The notes under the pieces were generated by a model. The model saw only the letters and a program-made list of their open reading frames with translations. It was not told the origin of the DNA and did not search any database. This document shows positions 30,898 to 41,925 of a stretch of 64,000 nucleotides of DNA, in pieces. Origin of the DNA: Oscarella lobularis (Eukaryota; Porifera; Homoscleromorpha; Homosclerophorida; Oscarellidae); contig NC_089181.1 of NCBI RefSeq assembly GCF_947507565.1, positions 1,648,634 through 1,712,633 on the forward strand. The letters run 5' to 3'. Position numbers and translations under genes: made by a program. Position 1 is the first letter of the stretch, and the number at the start of each line of letters is the position of its first letter.

Positions 30898-33403
30898 ATG
30901 TCCGCGGCCCACGTGCCATCGAAAGGGACGAACGAAGTCGAGCACCGCGTAAACCAGGGCGACATCGTCCAGTCGAGGTCCAGTAAGTGACAATTACCGC
31001 GTTGGCAACAGCAACGCGAAGCTCAACGCATTATCCGGGCCACTGGTTCTCCAATGGCGTCGAACGAAACTTGCGTGACTACTTCGTCGTCTTATAGCCA
31101 GCGACGAGGAGAAGCGGCTATCAAAACCGAGTAATGCATCAAGGATGAGGGACGACTCCCTAGACTGCCAACTGGTCTTCTGTGCAGATTCCTGCGAAAG
31201 AACGTCGATAGCACGAACAAGAAACTCGCAGAAAAAGAACCAGAAGAAGAAGAAAAAGACCCAGAAGGTCCACAAAAGAAAAAGGCGAAGCTTCGCGGAC
31301 GCAACAAGCGTCGACCGCGCGAGAAACGACCGTCGAGCGAATCGCGCCTCTGCCCGTCGATCGTGCGCGAAGACGAGTGCCCATTCGGAGACGACTGTCG
31401 ATTCAGTCACGACGTGGCCGCGTACGTGGCGTCGAAACCGCCCGACGTCGATTCGACGTGTTCGACGTTCGAACGTCTCGGTTTTTGTCCGTACGGAATC
31501 GCGTGCCGATACGGCGGACAGCATTTGACGGCCGACTACAAGAACGTGACCGATCGCGACAAAGTGGCTCGACTGCGTCAGCCGCAGACGACGAATCTGC
31601 TCTCGAAAGAGTTTCAGACGATTTTGAGGAAGAAGACGTTGGAGACGCCGGATTCCGATCGATTTCTGACTCGCGTCGCTTCGGTTAAGAAGTCGGGTCT
31701 TTCCTTTGACGAATGGGAGGCGACGATGAAGGGGAAAGAGGAGAGTGGTAGTGAGGCGTCGTCATTGGGAGTTGTGACAGACGAAGGATTGACGAGACTA
31801 AGACCTTGTGAGAAAAAGACGGTTGATTTCCGAGATAAACTCTATCTCGCTCCGCTGACGACGGTAAGGTTAACTAACCTCTTGTATAATAGCGGCGACA
31901 TGCAAACGGATTGTCGTGCACATTATTAATCCTATATGTCTATTATTGGTTGCTTTCTTATCCGTCTGTTTCTAGGTTGGAAATTTGCCGTTTCGGCGTA
32001 TCTGTAAGTCATTTGGCGCTGATATTACGTGTGGTGAAATGGCAATGTGCACTAATTTACTTCAGGTGACGAGAGCGATATTTTCACTTGGCAATAGAGA
32101 CTCGATCTTCCGTCTATAGGGTCAGCAGTCCGAATGGGCTTTACTGAGAAGGCATCAGTGCGAAGACCTGTTTGGCGTTCAGGTGTGCGGATCCTTTTCG
32201 AACACAATGACGCGCTGTGCAGAAATGCTGAGAAACAACGTCGAAGTCGATTTCATAGACGTGAACGTTGGCTGTCCCATCGACCTCGTCTATAAGAAAG
32301 TAAGGAGCGGGAGAAAGAGAGTTTCTTTCTGACGTTTTGCTTCACAGGGCGGCGGCTGCGGTCTGATGCAGAGAGCAAAGCCGTTTGAGGAAATCGTTCG
32401 TGGGATGAGTACGGTGCTTGACGTTCCGCTCACGGTGAAAATGCGAACGGGCGTCTACAGCGGTCAACCGAACGCGCACAAGATCATTCCCAAGCTTCAC
32501 TCGTGGGGCGCGTCTCTCGTAACGGTATGGGTACTGCGAGAGCGACAAGCGAACGACTCAGGCAATTAGTATTTTACGCAGATTCACGGGCGATCTCGGG
32601 AACAGCGATATACTCGAGTGGCTGATTGGGATTATATTGATCGATGTGCTAAGCTAGCCGATCCTCTTCCCTTATTTGGTATGGTTGTTCAAGAGTTAGT
32701 TTGCTGCGTTCTTCATGTTTTGTTAGGAAATGGAGATATTATTTCGTTTGAGGACGCCAATGCGGCTCGCGAACGAACAGGAGTGGCAGGTGTTATGATT
32801 GCTCGAGGGGCTTTAGTGAAACCGTGGATATTCACAGAAATTAAAGAACAGAGGTGAGTAGGCATGGGTAGATATAGACAAGTGACGGGATTATTCTTGC
32901 AGGCATTGGGACATATCGTCCCAAGAGCGACTGGACATTCTGAAGGACTTCACCAAATACGGACTGGAGCATTGGGGATCTGATGATCAGGTATTGTTGA
33001 GGCTGATACACGCAGTTCTGCCATCAGATCAATCCTTTTTCTTAGGGGATATCCACGACTAGAAGATTTCTACTGGAATGGCTATCTTTCTTGCACAGGT
33101 TGGATTGCTGCGGCTCTCTTGCCCTTCTCACTCAGCATTCTACCTTCCAGGTATATTCCCGTTGGCATACTAGAACACTTACCTCAGAAGATTAACGAAC
33201 GACCGCCCCCGTATGAGGGTCGTGATGAATTGGAGACTCTTATGGCAAGTTCAAATTCAGCAGACTGGGTCAAAATAAGGCAATTATACGAAAAGCCAAG
33301 CCTAACGTGCGTATTTACTGTTCTCTCCAGTGAACTTCTTCTTGGCCCCGTCAGTCCTTCCTTCTCGTTTCTTCCAAAGCACAAGGCAAATTCCTATGCG
33401 TAA
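30898..33403 (+). CDS. DUS3L: tRNA-dihydrouridine(47) synthase, DUS3-like
   Basis: About eleven exons. After a short N-terminus and an AAIKTEFLRK segment come a Lys/Glu-rich linker and two CCCH zinc fingers ([24 protein letters not shown]). These are followed by the Dus flavoenzyme barrel: [45 protein letters not shown] with the catalytic Cys, [27 protein letters not shown] and [15 protein letters not shown]. The C-terminus is conserved ([29 protein letters not shown]). Dus3 reduces uridine 47 of tRNAs, and also some mRNA sites, using FMN and NADPH. The start at 30898 lies only 28 bp from the start codon of the divergent GH31 gene; an alternative ATG at 31054 would leave a larger shared promoter. 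The last intron appears to be GC-AG. Confidence 0.88.
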
Positions 33404-33730
33404 TCCTGTACTTCTGTTTTTGAGGTGAGGCCTGGATGATGTGCTAGCTGCTTCTGTACTTACTTTGTCGAAGACCATCCCCTTTATAAGCTTGCGCTAT
33501 CCTAGGGGGTACATTTTGATCCAATTGAGCTACCCTATCATTGATTAAAATGACCAACAGGAACAAACGGAATATACGTACTTACACCTGAAAGAGCCCC
33601 AGGCCCCGCCTCCGTATGTATGTATGTATGTAACCCCATTTTACTAGCGCTCAAGCTGTTGACTTCCAGAGCCTTTCTTATTTACACTTTTTTTACCAGA
33701 CAAGCATATATATGAATTAGATAAATGCGA
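33404..33730. other. Intergenic 3'-3' region
   Basis: Convergent gene ends with no coding signal. It holds a (GTAT)4-5 microsatellite near 33615-33632. A tRNA-like word on the minus strand was rejected (see rejected list). Confidence 0.5.
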
Positions 33731-36700
33731 CTAGCTAGAAAGTTCCAAGGAACTAGCAATCCAGCTTGGACCGTCATCTGCTGGAATTTGCGCCTCGCTA
33801 TTGCCTACTTCGTCCTTTGACAAAAGGTCAGAGCCCTCGTTGAATCTACCGAAATCAGGTCGTAAACGCAATTTCACTATAATACGAGTAACTGTTTACT
33901 TCCAGTATCCTTTGATGTTGGGCGACTGATCGACTTGCAGGAATCGATCGAATGTCGACGTAACGTCGACTACGGCGTCCCAGAGACGAACCTACGCGAC
34001 AAAAACGTTTACTTTGCTTTCATCATTCAAATCTCCTCTTGTGACCTCGTCAATCCATGCACCGGACAAAACAGCACTGTCCGTTTGGCCCAAGAGCAAC
34101 TCCACGGTTTCGCCTGCGGTGACGGTTGATCCGACGACAACGGTAGCATTCAGCTGACCGTTGATAAAAAGGGACTGTTCGCCGGTCAAATGGTTGTACT
34201 GCATTGCAAAGTGAGACCAGGTTTTGAATGGAATTGCGTTTTCAGTAGAAACGTCGTCGGAATGTGAAACACCGGCCCGAAGAGTCTCGTTATGAATAAC
34301 GAGGTGAATTCCTAATGGAGAGTCTGAATTAGGATATATAGATGCATGCATACAGCCTCATTTGCCTTCTCCTGTTGTAGTTCCAAGAACAGGCTTCTTC
34401 GCCAAGTCGCTGCACACGCGAGGTTGTCCACAGGCAGAGCTGGGATGTCAAGTCGTGAAACGACAATCGGTTTCTATGAACACTTACGTGAAGGTAATAT
34501 CGTCAATTGCGATATCTGAGAATGTATTTCCGTTGTGAGCCGTTATTTTGACTTCGATTCCCCCAACAAATCTCTAAAAGAAAGCGATGTATTATCTCCT
34601 TTCAGTTGACGTAAGTCATACCCCCAAGTCAATTGTAACGTTTTCCCAATTCGGGCCCTGTTCTCCTTCGACGAAAAAAACTGTTTCCCATCCTTTTGTT
34701 CCTTCGCTAACTTCGACTTCGAGGGACCCCATCAAAGTATTAAATTGAGGGAATCGTGCATTGGGCGTGAAAGTGTCGTCCATGTGGTAAAAGAACGTCA
34801 TAGCGCATCCTGACGACGAAGGAAAGCACGGCGTCTGCAGTGATGCCTGCAGCAGTACAAATCAACTTCTGTAGTCGGTGTTACTCTGACTTACTCTGTC
34901 GCCGGGCGTCAAGCCCGTTGCTTCAAGAAAGGCGTAAAATCCTCCTCCCCCCGTGTGATCCGACGTGGGTCCGGTGTTAGCTGAAGGAGTGCTCGCGTTG
35001 GTGAAAGACCACTGCGTGTCGTCGTCGTCACTTTGAAAAAATGAACCGATATTGATGGCACCTGTCAGCGGGTTCCCGAAGTCCGTAGAGCGTACTATAT
35101 CGCAGGTTAGACCACTACAACACGTCAAGTCAAGTCATCTGCTGAGAGGGTTTGAGAAGAATTTTTACCGGCACTGATTGATAAAAATCCACCCGCTGAT
35201 GGTAAAATCGTTTTCTATTAGGTCCAGTGCTTCGAAAGTGCCGAGAATCGCTCCGCTTTTCGTCGTATTTTCAAAGTTCAAGGCGAAGTTGTTATTCTAT
35301 ATAGTTCGTCATGACAGTAAAAATTAAAATCCTTTTATATTCTTACCTCTAGACACTTGTAACTGAGTTTCGAAAAGGTGACATTCTCTTGAGAGAAAGC
35401 GAACACGCCCAGACGTCCACCGAAGTGAGTCGTATCGTAGATCGGTCCGCTATCTGCAATAACCTGTGACCCTTGTAACCACTTCACTTGCATAAATCCG
35501 TTCGCCGGATTGTGAACCAAATTCCATCGATACGAAGTCTCGTATTCCCATGCCAACGGATACTGCATCCACAAGAGACGCGATTGGTCGGGCGTATTGG
35601 CCGCATGCCAAACAGCGTCGCGTAGCTCAGGTCCTGGCCCCGTTTTCGAGTCAATGACTTTGAGTTGTATTCCTGGATAGGCATTGGGACGCGGGTAGTC
35701 GCCTAGAAAGAATTGCTGTCGACCGCGTTTCCATATGCAAGCGTAGAAGCGACGGTTGTTCTGATATCCGAATATGAAGCCAGCGAAATCGTCGTCCGCA
35801 TTGAGGCCAATGAAAAAAGTTCCCGCGTACTCAACGTAATCAAAGGAATCCCGCCCAATCGCCATGCCTGGATCGCTGTAGAATAAAAAAACGGTAAAAA
35901 TCAATGTAACTGTTTTCTTGAACCCGGCAACCTGTTTAGAGTTTGAAGAATTTCAGCTCCATTGTCATTGATAATCCATATGGGATCGTTTTGAGCGGAT
36001 TCAATAGGATCAAGAGCGATTCGATCAAACGTCGAAAAATCTGTTCTCGTGATGTCCTTGTTCAAGGGACACACATCCTAAAGAGACAGATATCTTAAAC
36101 GTCGACAGCGTGAAAGGAGCTGATCACCTCTGAATCGATAACACCGTCTCCGTCAAAATCATTTTCACACGCGTCACCAATTCCGTTATTATCAGTATCC
36201 GTCTACAAAAGATATGATATTTTTTGAGCGTGCTACTGATGAATCCGATAACCTGTTCAGGATTTGCAACTAGAAGACAATTGTCGTCTACGTCAAGAAC
36301 GCCGTCGCCGTCGTCGTCATCATCGCATGCGTCACCGATTCCGTCACCGTCAGTATCCAGCTACAAGAGAACCCCACTCCCTTCCGCACAGCATAAACAT
36401 AGAGAATTTGCCGACCTGACTTGGATTCGCCACGAAGACGCAATTGTCGACCGAATCAATCAAGCCATCCCTGTCGGTATCTTTTCCATCATCGCACGCA
36501 TTTCCTACACCGTTCTGATCGTCGTCCGTCTGATTCGGATTCGGCACCGATAGACAATTGTCGCACGCGTCGCCGACGCCGTCGCCGTCGCTGTCAACCT
36601 GAAGCAGATTCACGTGCAGCGGACAGTTGTCGTTCTCGTTCAAAAGCCCGTCGCCGTCGCTGTCGTCGTCGCACACGTCGCCCAATCCGTCTCCATCCGT

Positions 36701-39337
36701 GTCCGTCTGATCGTCGTTGAAGTCAGTCACGCAATTGTCGCACGCGTCGCCGAATCCGTCCGAATCCGTGTCGTTTTGCGACGGATTGACGACCGTATCG
36801 CAATTGTCGTTGACGTCATTGATGCCGTCGTTGTCGTCGTCCAAATCGCACGCGTCGCCGACGCCGTCGCCGTCGGCGTCCTCTTGTCCGCTGTTCGGCT
36901 CGTTGGGACAGTTGTCCGCTCGACACTCCGGATAGTCGACGGCGCACGGCAGAGCGACGTTCGGTCGACCGTCTGCGTCCGTGTCTACGCCGCAGAAGGT
37001 GCCGTTGCCGGCAAAGCCGGCATTGCACGTGCACGCGAACACTCGTTTGGCGACGTGGCGACACGTTGCAAGAGTGGCATGGCAGTTGTTTTTGCCGAGA
37101 ATGCAGTAGTCGGACTCTTCGCACTCTGTTGAATTGCTCGTGTACGTTTCGTCGGCTTGGCATTGACGTCGGCCTGGCACGATGAGTTCGTAGCCGGGAT
37201 CGCAGACAATGACGCAAATATCGAGATACTTTGTGCCTGTGCAGCGAAGAGTTCCAAACGTTGCCGGTGGCTAAAACAATTCATTCATTATAAAGAGGAT
37301 TTTGTTGGTATGGTCATTTTTACCAATTCTCCGCAGTCACGTCGCAGGCAAACTGGATCCGGACCAACCCACCGAGATAGACGTCCACAGGGTCGATCTC
37401 TGAGACCGTCCAAGAAGAAACCTTCGTCGCATTTATACACGCAAACCTACACGAACAGTATTAATGAATTCCGAACTGCGAATTTTGTTCCTATATACGT
37501 CAAGATAAGCCGAGCCGGAGCAACTGACGGAGCCGTTATTTGGCACGGATGCGTTTCCGCAGTCGACGGTTCGATTGCATTCGTACACTATGCCTTCCCA
37601 CAAACCGTACGGATTGCAGTTGAGTTCAAATTGAATTCTCGGTTCCGGTAAAGATCCGCCGAGAAGCAATCCCGGAGTGCAAGTGACGTTGCAAACGCCA
37701 AGGTAGTGCGTCGCATTGCACTCAATTGTCGTATTATCGTAGGAGAGAATCGGACAGTCGACGGGATCGCAAACTGTCGGATTACCGGTCAAACGATTCG
37801 TCCATTTTCCGTCGTCGCCGCATCGTATCGGTTCGGGGTACAAAGACTCGTATCCCAAGTCGCATTCAAATGAGCACGTATCGCCGTAAGCAAATCCCGT
37901 GCACGAGTAAGAGCCGTGCAACACGGTGTAAATAAGTGGGCACGGGATGACAGACAATCGAATATCATCAATGATGCTGAAAATCCTATTGCGACCATTG
38001 TCGTCGGTGAGAGTGAAGCAGTCAAAGTCGGGACAGCAAACTTGAACAAATACGTTGAGTCGACGCTGTTTCTCTTCCACTAACGTAACGAAAACGCTGC
38101 CTCTGTCGAAAGTCACATTGACGTCAGCAAGGAGCGGTACAAATGCCGCCGGCGAATCAGGTGCAACGAGCTGAAGAGTCGAATAGCACAATTCGGGTTT
38201 GGCGACATTATCAACATTCAGTTGAGGATATGTGACGGACGTGTAAGGCGAGTCCAATTGATACATCCCTGTCAAGTCGGTGTTACTAGGATACAGGCAG
38301 CCGATGAGCGACTGGCCGTCGTCGATGCATCGTCCAGCTCCCTGACGATTTACGTCCGTTCCGCAAGTGCCAGAAAAACATACAGCCGGATCTTCGCAAA
38401 GGACCCCGGAATGATTTTCGTCGCAAACGCAGTCCGCTTCGTCGCCCGGAGTAGGCGAACAGCGACCGTACGCGCAAGGATTTTGCGCGCAACTTCCTCG
38501 CTCAGACACGACGTGCACTATCGCGTCCGCCGTCGACACGTGCACGCCGTCTGTCGCTTGGAGACGAAAGTCGAATCTGGTATTGACATCAATATCTCGC
38601 AGTGAGCGCGACAGTAGAACAAAGCCGGAAATCGGATCCAAAGAAAACGGAACTGTCGTCGCATTCAGCGTCGACGTAAAAGTGACATTCCTATTCGCAG
38701 AATCGACGTCGTCGTCTCGAACGGACGGTCGCACGACTACGACTCCGACGCTCTCATCGACGAGAAGATACGTCTCGTAAACGGCGAGCGAGAATAAAGG
38801 CGCGTTGTCGTTTCTGTCCTCGACGATTACGACGACTTGGGCCGTCGCACAGAATAATGACGTGCTCGCGTCGTCAACACGGATGGCGACGCCCCAGACC
38901 TCCCAAGCGCAAGTTTGCATGACAACGAAGTAAACGCCCTGCCTCTCCCGATCTAAATCGTTTCCAACGGTTAATATGCCGTCGTTTGTGATGTTGAACG
39001 GCGAAGTTATAGTGTCGACGATCGAGTACGCGACGACCACGGTGGCGTTCGTGGTCCAGGAAGCAGGAAGTCGCAGCGACGTTTCGAGGACGGGCGTTCC
39101 TAGAGTCGCATTTTCCGCTATCGTCGCGCTGTAGTCGGACGAGTTGAACGCTATCGTGTCGTTCGGTAGTCCGCAAAGGGCGACGCACTCGTCGGCGCTA
39201 CATTGTTGTGAACTGGTGTGATCGAGACAGGCACGAAAGCACGCTGGGGATTGGGGAGTTCCTGTCCAGTCGAATGCACACAGGTCGACTTGCTGAAACG
39301 ATAGGAGAAGCAAGACGGCCACCGTGTTCAACTGCAT
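33731..39337 (-). CDS. Cadherin-EGF-sushi-thrombospondin-MAM-LamG matrix protein
   Basis: Signal peptide ([20 protein letters not shown]) and a Cys-rich head, then two cadherin repeats ([33 protein letters not shown]) and an EGF domain. A beta-sandwich segment follows (about 38400-37920), then four sushi/CCP modules (37910-37150) and an EGF-like module. At least seven thrombospondin type 3 calcium repeats (DxDxDGxGDxCD) span 36980-36130. A complete thrombospondin C-terminal domain follows ([50 protein letters not shown]; about 36100-35350). Further exons encode a MAM domain ([11 protein letters not shown] ... [15 protein letters not shown]; about 35130-34500) and a LamG/concanavalin-like module ([12 protein letters not shown] ... 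SLFINGQLN; 34350-33990). The gene ends at 33731. It is a secreted multidomain adhesion/matrix glycoprotein. Sushi-containing thrombospondins are known in invertebrates; the cadherin plus MAM/LamG combination is unusual. The 3' exons could in principle be a separate gene, but splice phases and spacing fit one. Confidence 0.82.
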
Positions 39338-39378
39338 AACAGAAGGTTGCTAATATCGTAACCGGTGTTTTGATTATA

Positions 39379-41714
39379 ATGGATCTAAGCTACGTAATCA
39401 GTGGACTTCCTGTCTACGAACTTACAGTACGTCATTCCGATGATCTACAGTGACTGTAGTGAGTTCCTGATATTTTTCGCTAGCCCAGGAAGGAGACAGG
39501 ACGCTACAGTTTAGAGCTTTTTTTAAAATCAATATCGACGAACTGAAAATTTCGAAGGAGCGTCAGTTTGAGTATCGTTTTGGGGTAAGAGACTATACTC
39601 GTTCTAACGTCCCCCCACATTGTAGTGTATAGGCGCCTCTCGTTTAGCTGCATTGTAGTTTCACACTTTTTCTGTAGAAGGAATCTTCATTGAGCGTTGG
39701 GGTGTGCTTGAGAAGGCAAGTATTTTGCTGACGGTACAAACTGTAAATAGCGTTTTTTCTAGTCTAACCGCTGATGTGATTGACATGCGCCTGAGCAAAC
39801 ACCTTCATCCAAAGGAAGTGGAAACAGTTGCAAAGAAGAAGGCAATTTGTAGGGATGCTATTAGCAAGCTCTTGGGAAAAGACATATCTCCAGACAAGGT
39901 GTCTTTTTTTTTCCACTTCTCTTGTATTTTCTTAATTTCTTTCGTCTAGGTTCCTGTTGTTGGCATTTTGGGTTCTGGGGGAGGATTTCGAGCTATGACT
40001 GGCGTCGCTGGATCAATGCAGGGAATGAAAGACACTGGCGTTCTCGACTGTTCGACGTATATTGCATCATTATCGGGCTCTACTTGGTATATGAATTGAA
40101 ACGACGTGAATTTGAAACACGCTCTCTTTCGATCGCGTAGGTACCTTTCAAATCTCTTCTGCCCCAATTTATACGGTGAAGAAGAACCAGATGTCGACAA
40201 GTGCGCCGCATACCTCAAGCAGTGTTGTTCTAAGATGGGACCTCATTTATTCAATGAAAGTGCCTTCGTCAAAGGCGGATACATAGAACAGCTGATAAGG
40301 AGGCGCGACAATGGGCTAAATGTCTCGTTGGTTGATCTGTGGGGATGCTATCTAGCATCAGTTTTTCAAATGGCGAAAACGGTATATTGTGGCAATTCCT
40401 CATGTGTTTGTTGTTTCAAACCCTTTACCCTCTAGGGCCAGACAGACGAACACAAACTTTAGCAGCAGCAAAAATACGTTGAAACTGCCAGCATGCCTTT
40501 TCCTCTCTACATGTGGAACCAAAGATTGAAACGGAGATATTCTCCGGTAAATAAGAAAGCTGAACGAGCACAGAACTGACTGGTATCTGCGTCTGTTTAG
40601 AATGGCTGGAGTTTACCCCTTATGAGTATGGATTTGCGCGTTATGGATGTTTTGCTCAAGTAGAAGATCTGGCAGCAAGAATGTACAAGGGCGTCGTCTG
40701 CCGCCGACGTGACGAAGTCAATATCGGATATCTAATGGGTACCAGCGCAAGATAAGTCTGATTTTGTAATCCTGCCTGTAGGTTTGTGGGGAAGTTGTTT
40801 TGGCGTCACTCTTCACTACGTTCTCCTGACTCTCGGTCAGGAGAGTGAGACGTGGAAGGTGCTGGCCAACTTGATGCTTGGCTACCTGAAGAGGCTGAAA
40901 GCAGACGAACTGCGTCCGTTTGCCGCCGCCCTGCCGAACATGATGCGAGGAATAGCCAGAAGCGACGACTGGAAATGGGATCATACTGTTAAAGAGGCCT
41001 TCAAAGCTGTTACAGACTACATAGAAGCCGAGATCAACGAACTAAAGAAAACGTTGCTCTCATATTCGCCTCCCGGTAGGATCCGTACTGGTCCAGAGTG
41101 CTTCCTTCAGTGCTGTCGTTCTAGTTGACGCTGAAAACGTGATTCCGCCAGAAAATGAACCTAGCATGATTGTGCTAGACGGTGGGGGTGCCTTCAACGA
41201 TCCTTTTCCGCCGCTATTAAGACAGGAGCGGCGTGTCGACGTTCTGATCGTCTTTGATGATTCTTCGGAGCCAAACCAATTGGTCAATCCCTTTGGAGTG
41301 AGTCTATTTTCAAACCGTTTGGTACTAGGTATTGGCTTTGGTTTTTAGCAACTAGTAGAGGCTGCCAAATGGGCTAAACAACGCGGTCACAAAATGCCGA
41401 AAATCGATCCCTCCATATTTGACAAGAACAACATCGTTGAGAGCTACGTTTTTGAAGATCCAGAAAACGATCCTGAATGCCCCATCGTCGTCTTCTTTCC
41501 GCTTTGCAATCCGGATCTGAAAAAGGAGACGAACCAGGATGAACCGGTGGAGGGACAAGATGAAGTCAACCCTTTCGCATCCTGCTACGGCACGTTCAAT
41601 TTAGACGCTTACGATGCAAAGCAATTCAACGATTTGAGCGATCTGTGCAGAAGAAATGTCCGACGCGGTTTGGAGAAAATCAAGCAAGCCATCGCGAGAA
41701 AGGCCAACTTTTAG
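39379..41714 (+). CDS. Cytosolic phospholipase A2-like (PLA2 group IV) with in-frame TAG
   Basis: Ten exons: 39379-39426, 39484-39584, 39678-39898, 39950-40086, 40141-40381, 40436-40546, 40601-40738, 40782-41075, 41125-41297 and 41349-41714. Family blocks are VPVVGILGSGGGFRAMTG, the nucleophile elbow ASLSGSTW, PFPLYMWNQ, WLEFTPYEYGFARYG, LMGLWGSCFG, and VLDGGGAFNDPFPPLLR with the catalytic Asp. Group IV PLA2s release arachidonate-type fatty acids from the sn-2 position of phospholipids. No N-terminal C2 domain is recognisable; only about 60 residues precede the lipase core. Exon 6, as read from the normal acceptor, contains TAG at 40460-40462, where the family context and the relic at 44016-44130 suggest Ser. 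Using that TAG as the acceptor instead would remove nine codons and keep the frame. The gene may be intact by acceptor shift or newly inactivated. Confidence 0.78.
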
Positions 41715-41855
41715 AAGGTTTTCTTGCTGTAGCGTGCTGCTGCACCTACGGCGAACTAGAAAGATTTTCGTTTCTTTAGCTGTTGCTGCTGCTTCCGCGC
41801 CTGTGCAGTATACTGTATGTCGGGGAACAAAAGCGCCGACAGGATGCTTAGACTA

Positions 41856-41885
41856 CTGGTATAAACTGGTATAAACTGGTATAAA
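41856..41885 (+). promoter_or_regulatory. Triple TATAAA tandem repeat
   Basis: Three perfect 10-bp units CTGGTATAAA end 40 bp upstream of the ATG at 41926, giving three TATAAA boxes in helical register (10 bp spacing). The stretch 41893-41925 is itself a degenerate CAACTCT/TAACTCT repeat. The position fits a core promoter. Confidence 0.6.
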
Positions 41886-41925
41886 CCCTTCCGCCTTCAA
41901 CTCTCAACTCTTAACTCTCAACTCA

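Noticed and set aside
31145..31688. Alternate frames in the DUS3 zinc-finger exon
   Set aside because: The frame with the CCCH fingers joins in phase to the Dus barrel; the others do not.
33498..33545. tRNA-like A-box (minus strand GGTAGCTCAATTGGA)
   Set aside because: There is no matching B-box, acceptor stem or anticodon stem, so it is not a tRNA.
36224..37217. Long antisense and alternate frames across the thrombospondin type 3 repeats
   Set aside because: They come from the repetitive Asp/Gly codons read in other frames.
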